Origin: Acanthosepion esculentum
Lineage: Eukaryota; Mollusca; Cephalopoda; Sepiida; Sepiidae
Assembly (NCBI GenBank): GCA_964036315.1
Contig: CAXIWW010000817.1
Location: 903,501-967,500 of the forward strand
DNA length: 64,000 nucleotides
Direction of reading: 5' to 3'
Position 1 is the first letter of the stretch; each line of letters starts with the position of its first letter. Of the stretch, positions 57,961 through 64,000 are shown piece after piece. Below the pieces are notes generated by a model that was not told the DNA's origin, made no database searches, and worked only from the letters and a program-made list of their open reading frames with translations. Position numbers and translations under genes: made by a program.

Positions 57961-60236
57961 TGTGGTGCTGTTGGCACTTTTGCTATCAGCTGTTGGCACT
58001 TTTGCAATCAGCTGTTGGCACTTTTGCTATCAGCTGTGGTGCTCTTGGCACTTTTGCTATCAACTGGTGTTGTTCGCAAGTTTTTATATAAACATGTATT
58101 TTTATACTTTCATAGTGTTTTTTTTTTAGTGGGGGGTCAATCTTTGCTCATAGCTTGGACCATTGTGATCAGAAGCCTTGCTGTCAGATGTAGTTTATAG
58201 TCATACCTAGGTCTAGTTGGCACTGTGGTGCTGTTGGCACTTTTGCTATCAGCTGTTGGCACTTTTGCTATCAGCTGTTGGCACATTTGCTATCAGCTGT
58301 TGGCACTTTTGCTATCAACTGGTGTTGTTCGCAAGTTTTTATATAAGCATGTATTTTTCTATATTCATAGTGTTTTTTTATAGTGGGGGGTCACTATTTG
58401 CTCATAGCTGGGACCCTTTGTGATCAGAAGCCTTGCTGTCAGATGTAGTGTATAGTCATACCTAGGACTAGTTGGCACTGTGGTGCTGTTGGCACTTTTG
58501 CTGTCAGCTGTTGGCACTTTTGCTATCAGCTGTTGGCACTTTTCCTATCAGCTGTGCTGCTGTTGGTACTTTTGCTATCAACTGGTGTTGTTCGCAAGTT
58601 TTTATATAAACATGTATTTTTATACATTCATAGTGTTTTTTTTTTAGTGGGGTGTCACTATTTACTCATAGCTGGGACCCTTTGTGATCAGAAGTCTTGC
58701 TATCAGTGTAGTTTATAATCATACCTAGGACTAGTTGGCAATGTGGTGCTGTTGGCACTTTTGCTATCAGCTGTTGGCACTTTTGCTATCAGCTGTTGGC
58801 ACTTTTGCTATCAACTGGTGCTGTTCGCAAGTTTTTATATAAACATGTATTTTTATACTTTCATAGAGTTTTTTTTAGTGGGGGGTCACTATTTGCTCAT
58901 AGTTGGGACCCTTTGTGATCAGAAGCCTTGCTGTCAGATGTAGTTTATAGTCATACCTAGGACTAGTTGGCACTGCGGTGCTGTTGGCACTTTTGCTATC
59001 AGCTGTTGGCACTTTTGTTATCAGCTGTTGGCACTTTTGCAATCAACTGTTGGTACTTTTCCTATCAGCTGTGGTGCTGTTGGCACTTTTGCTATCAACT
59101 GGTTTTGTTCGCAAGTTTTTATATAAATATGTATTTTAATACTTTCATAGTGTTTTTGTTTAGTGGGGTGTCACTATTTGCTCATAGCTGGGACCCTTTG
59201 TGAACAGAAGACTTGCTGTCAGATGTAGTTTAAAGTCATACCTAAGAATAGTTGGCACTGTGGTGCTGTTGCCACTTTTGCTATCAGCTGTTGGCACTTT
59301 TGCTATCAGCTGTTCGCACTTTTGCTATCAGCTGTTGGCACTTTTGCTATCAGCTTTTGGCAATTTGCTATCAGCTGTTGGCACTTTTGCTATCAGCTGT
59401 GGTGCTGTTGGCACTTTTGCTATCAACTGGTGTTGTTCGCAAGTTTTTATATAAACATGTATTTTTATACATTCATAGTGTTTTTTTTTTTAGTGGTGGG
59501 TCACTATTTGCTCGTAGCTTGGTCCCATTGTGATCTGAAGCCTTGCTGTCAGATGTAGTTTATAGTCATAACTAGGACTTGTTGGCACTTTTGCTATCAG
59601 CTGTTGGAACTTTTGCTATCAGCTGTTGGTACTTTTGATATCAGCTGTTGGCACTTTTGCTATCAGCTGTTGGCACTTTTGCTATCAACTGGTGTTGTTC
59701 GCAAGCTTTTATATAAACATGTATTTTTATAATTTCATAGTGTTTTTTTTTAGTGGGGGGTCTCTATTTGCTCGTAGCTGGGAGCCTTTGTGATCAGAAG
59801 CCTAGCTGTCAGAGGTAGTTTATAGTCACACCTAGGACTTGTTGGCACTGTGGTGCTGTTGGCATTTTGCTATCAGCTGTTGGCACTTTTGCTATCAGCT
59901 TTTGGCACTTTTGCTATCAGCTGTTGGCACTTTTGTTATCAGCTTTTGGCACTTTTGCTATCAGCTGTTGGCACTTATGCTATCAGCTGTTGGCACTTTT
60001 GCTATCAGCGGTTGGCACTTTTGCTATCAGCTGTTGGCACTTTTGCTATCAGATGTGGTGCTCTTGGCAATTTTGCTATCAACTGGTGTTGTTCGCAAGT
60101 TTTTATATAAACATGTATTTTTCTATTTTCATATAGTTTTTTTTTTAGTGGGGGGTCACTATTTGCTCATAGCTGGGACCCTTTGTGATCAGAAGCCTTG
60201 CTGTCAGATGTAGTTTATAGTCATACCTAGGACTAG

Positions 60237-63034
60237 TTGGCACTTTGTTGCTGTTGGCACTTTTTCTATCAGCTGTTGGCACTTTTGCTATCAGCTGTTG
60301 GCACTTTTGCTATAAGCTGTTTGCACTTTTGCTATCAGCTGTTGGCACTTTTGCTATCAGCTGTGGTGCTGTTGTCACTTTTGCTATCAACTGCTGTTGT
60401 TTGCAAGTTTTTATATAAACATGTATTTTTATACTTTCATAGTGTTTTTTTTTTAGTGGGGTGTCACTATTTGCTAAAAGCTGGGACCCTTTGTGATCAG
60501 AAGCCTTGCTGTCAGATGTAGTTTATAATCATACCTAGGACTAGTTGGCACTGTGGTGCTGTTGGCACTTTTGCTATCAGCTGTTTGCACATTTGCTATC
60601 AGCTGTTGGCACTTTTGCTATCAGCTGTTGGCACTTATGGTATCAGCTGTTGGCACTTTTGCTATCAGCTGTTGGAACATTTGCTATCAACTGGTGTTGT
60701 TCGCAAGCTTTTATATAAACATGTATTTTTATAATTTCATAGTGTTTTTTTTTAGTGGGGGTTCACTATTTGCTCGTAGCTGGGACCCTTTGTGATCAGA
60801 AGCCTTGCTGTCAGATGTAGTTTAAAGTCATGCCTAGGACTAGTTGGCACTTTGTTGCTGTTGGCACTTTTTCTATCAGCTGTTGGCACTTTTGCTATCA
60901 GCTGTTTGCACTTTTGCTATCATCTGTTGGCACTTTAGCTATCAGCTGTTGGCTCTTTTGCTATCAACTGGTGTTGTTCGCTAGTTTTCATATAAACATG
61001 TATTTTTATAATTTCATAGTGTTTTTTTTTAGTGGGGGGTCACTATTTGCTCGTAGCTGGGAACCTTTGTGATCAGAAGCCTTGCTGTCAGATGTAGTTC
61101 ATAGTCATACCTAGGACTAGTTTGCACTGTGGTGCAGTTGGCACTTTTGCTATCAGCTGTTGGCACATTTGCTATCAGCTTTTGGCACTTTTGCTATCAG
61201 CTGTAGGCACTTTTGGTATCAGCTGTTGGCACATTTGCTATCAGCTTTTGGCACTTTTGCTATCAGCTGTGGTGCTGTTGGCACTTTTGATATCAACTGG
61301 TGTTGTTCGCAAGTTTTTATATAAACATGTATTTTTATACTTTCATAGTGTTTGTTTTTTAGTGGGTGGTCACTATTTGATCATAGCTGGGACCCTTTGT
61401 GATCAGAAGCCTAGCTGTCAGATGTAGTTTATAGTCATACCTAGGACTAGTTAGCACTGTGGTGCTGTTGGCATTTTGCTATCAGCTATTGGCACTTTTG
61501 CTATCAGCTTTTGGCACTTTTGGTATCAGCTGTTGGCGCTTTTGCTATCAGCTGTTGGCACTTTTGCTATCAGCTGTGGTGCTGTTGGCACTTTTGCTAT
61601 CAACTGGTGTTGTTCGCAGGTTTTTATATAAACATGTATTTTTATATTTTCATTGAGTATTTTTTTTGTGTGGGGTCACTATTTGCTCATAGGTGGGACC
61701 GTTTGTGATCAGAAGCCTTGCTGTCAGATGTAGTTTATAGTCATACCTAGAACTAGTTGGCACTGTGGTGCTGTTGGCACTTTTGCTATCAGCTGTTGGC
61801 ACTTTTGCTATCAGCTGTGGTGCTGTTGGCACTTTTGCTATCAACTGGTGTTGTTCTCAAGTTTTTATATAAACATGTTTTTTTATGCTTTCATAGTGTT
61901 TTTTTTTAGTGGGGGGTCACTATTTGGTCATACCTGGGACCCTTTGAGATCAGAAGCCTTGCTGTCGGATGTAGTTTATAGTTATACCTAGGACTAGTTG
62001 GCACTGTGGTGCTGTTGGCACTTTTGCTATCAGCTGTTGGCACTTTTGCTATCAGCTGTTGGCACTTTTGCTATCAGCTGTGGTGCTGTTGGCACTTTTG
62101 CTATCAACTGGTGTTGTTCGCAATTTTTTATATAAACATGTATTTTTATACTTTCATATTGTTTTTTTTTTAGTGGGGGTCACTATTTGCTCAGAGCTGG
62201 GACCCATTGTGATCAGAAGCCTTGCTGTCAGATGTAGTTTATAGTCATACCTAGGACTAGTTGGCACTGTGGTGCTGTTGGCACTTTTGCTATCAGCTGT
62301 TGGCACTTTTGCTATCAGCTTTTGGCACTTTTGCTATCAGCTGTTGGCACTTTTGCTATCAGCTGTTGGAACATTTGCTATCAACTGGTGTTGTTCGCAA
62401 GCTTTTATATAAACATGTATTTTTATAATTTCATAGTGTTTTTTTTTAGTGGGGGTTCACTATTTGCTCGTAGCTGGGACCCTTTGTGATCAGAAGCCTT
62501 GCTGTCAGATGTAGTTTATAGTCATACCTAGGACTAGTTTGCACTGTGGTGCTGTTGGCACTTTTTCTATCAGCTGTTGGCACTTTTGCTATCAGCTGTT
62601 TGCACTTTTGCTATCAGCTGTTTGCACTTTTGCTATAAGCTGTTGGCACTTTTGCTATTAGCTGTGGTGCTGTTGTCACTTTTGCTATCAACTGCTGTTG
62701 TTTGCAAGTTTTTATATAAACATGTATTTTTATACCTTCATATTGTTTTTTTTTTAGTGGGGTGTCACTATTTGCGAAAAGCTGGGAACCTTTGTTATCA
62801 GAAGCTTTGCTGTCAGATGTAGTTTATAGTCATACCTAGGACTAGTTGGCACTGCGGTGCTGTTGGCACTTTTGCTATCAGCTGTTGGCACTTATGGTAT
62901 CAGCTGTTGGCACTTTTGCTATCAGCTGTTGGCACTTTTGCTATCAGCTGTTGGCACTTTTGCTATCAACTGGTGTTGTTCGCAAGTTTTTATATAAATA
63001 TGTATTTTTATACTTTCATCGTGTTTTTTTTTAG
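60237..63034 (+). repeat. Segmental duplication with about 2.3-kb offset
   Basis: The cassette at 60,237-60,521 (ACTGCTGTTGTTTGCAAG, AAAAGCTGGGA) recurs at about 62,540-62,822. The next cassette with GGCACTTATGGTATCAG at about 60,631 recurs at about 62,890. The offset is roughly 2,260-2,300 bp. The copies show more substitutions than those at 6-14 kb, so this duplication looks older. Confidence 0.75.
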
Positions 63035-64000
63035 TGGGGGGGGTCACTATTTGCTAATAGCTTGGACACTGTGATCAGAAGCCTTGCTGTCAGATGTAGT
63101 TAATAGTCATACCTAGGAATAGTTGGCACTGTGGTGCTGTTGGCACTTTTGCTATCAGCTGTTGGCACTTTTGCTATCAGCTTTTGGCACTTTTGCTATC
63201 AGCTCTGGTGCTGTTTGCACTTTTGCTATCAACTGGTGTTGTTCGCAATTTTTTATATAAACATGTTTTTTTATACTTTCAAAGTGTTTTTTGTTTTAAT
63301 GGGGAGTCACTATTTGCTCCTAGCTGTGACCCTTTGTGATCAGAAGCCTTGCTGTCAGATGTAGTTTATAGTCATACCTAAGACTAATTGACACTGTGGT
63401 GCTGTTGGCAGTTTTGCCATCAGCTGTTGAGACTTTTGCTATCAGCTGATGGCACTTGTGCTATCAGCTGTTGGCACTTTTGCTATCAGCTGTTGGCACT
63501 TTTGCTATCACCTGTTGGCTCTTTTGCTATCAGCTGTGGTGCTGTTGGCACTTTTGCTATCAACTGGTGTTGTTCGCAAGTTTTTATATAAATATGTATT
63601 TTTATACTTTCATAGTGTTTTTTTTTAGTGTGGGGTCACTATTTGCTCATAGCTGGGACCCTTTGTGATCAGAAGCCTTGCTGTCAGATGTAGTTTATAG
63701 TCATACCTAGGACTAGTTGGCACTGTGGTGCTGTTGGCACTTTTGCTATCAGCTGTTGGCACTTTTGCTATCAGCTGTTGGCACTTTTGCTATCAGCTGT
63801 GGCACGTTTGCTATAAGCTTTTGGCACTTTTGCTATCAGCTGTTGGCACTCTTGCTATCAGCTTTTGGCAATTTTGCTATCAGCTGTGGTGCTGTTTGCA
63901 CTTTTGCTATCAACTGGTGTTGTTCGCAAATTTTTATATAAACATGTATTTTTATACTTTCATAGTGTTTTTTTTAGTGGGGGGTCACTATTTGCTCATA

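Larger units (their letters stand above)
50178..64000 (+). repeat. Satellite array block D, right of the retrotransposon
   Basis: About 50 plus-oriented cassettes continue to the window edge, entering within a core at TATGTATTTTTATAC. Cassettes near 51-54.8 kb have longer and more varied 22-mer runs, whereas those from 55 to 59 kb are short and regular. Cores with GCTCGTAGC and GCAAGCTTTTATA form a local subtype at 59.7-62.5 kb. The window ends within a core. I see no gene or second insertion. Confidence 0.95.

Overview
The window is eukaryotic repeat DNA. About 59 of the 64 kb is one AT-rich satellite array, and the only non-satellite sequence is a single LTR retrotransposon at about 45,110-50,177. 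I see no host gene, rRNA, tRNA or CRISPR array. The retrotransposon is a Ty3/gypsy element with CsRn1-clade traits: a CHCC zinc knuckle in Gag and a primer-binding site resembling the 3' end of tRNA-Trp. That clade is known from flatworms and other invertebrates, so an invertebrate animal is likely and a trematode is plausible. The species cannot be fixed from the sequence.

The satellite has three nested levels. Level 1 is a 22-bp unit (starts CTGTTGGCAC, ends TATCAG) in runs of one to about 26 uninterrupted copies. Level 2 is a cassette: one such run bounded on both sides by an 8-bp CTGTGGTG linker, a last unit ending TATCAAC, and a non-repetitive core of about 170 bp. The core carries in order TTCGCAAG, a TATATAAA element, a poly-T tract, AGTGGGGGG, TGATCA, CCTAGG and ACTAGT. 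Cassettes average roughly 280-300 bp and I estimate about 190-200 of them. Level 3 is higher-order duplication of cassette groups, with periods near 2,154, 1,591, 1,210, 1,350, 2,558 and 2,000-2,200 bp in different places.

The array changes orientation three times. Reading the 22-mer as above as '+', 1-993 is minus, 994-about 20,530 is plus, about 20,532-33,137 is minus, and 33,138 to the end is plus, with the retrotransposon inside this last block. The switches at 20.5 kb and 33.1 kb are tight inverted-repeat centres with spacers of 10-12 bp.

The retrotransposon has an intact gag frame (45,443-46,249) and an uninterrupted pol frame (46,234-49,398) with protease, reverse transcriptase, RNase H and integrase in Ty3/gypsy order. 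Pol lies in the -1 frame and has no start codon ahead of the protease. The upstream LTR appears 5'-truncated: it matches only the last ~222 bp of an apparent ~463-bp downstream LTR. Comparison with duplicated satellite upstream suggests that a deletion removed the U3 end of the 5' LTR and most of one cassette. The many short open frames over the array come from low stop-codon density in the repeat and are not listed as genes.
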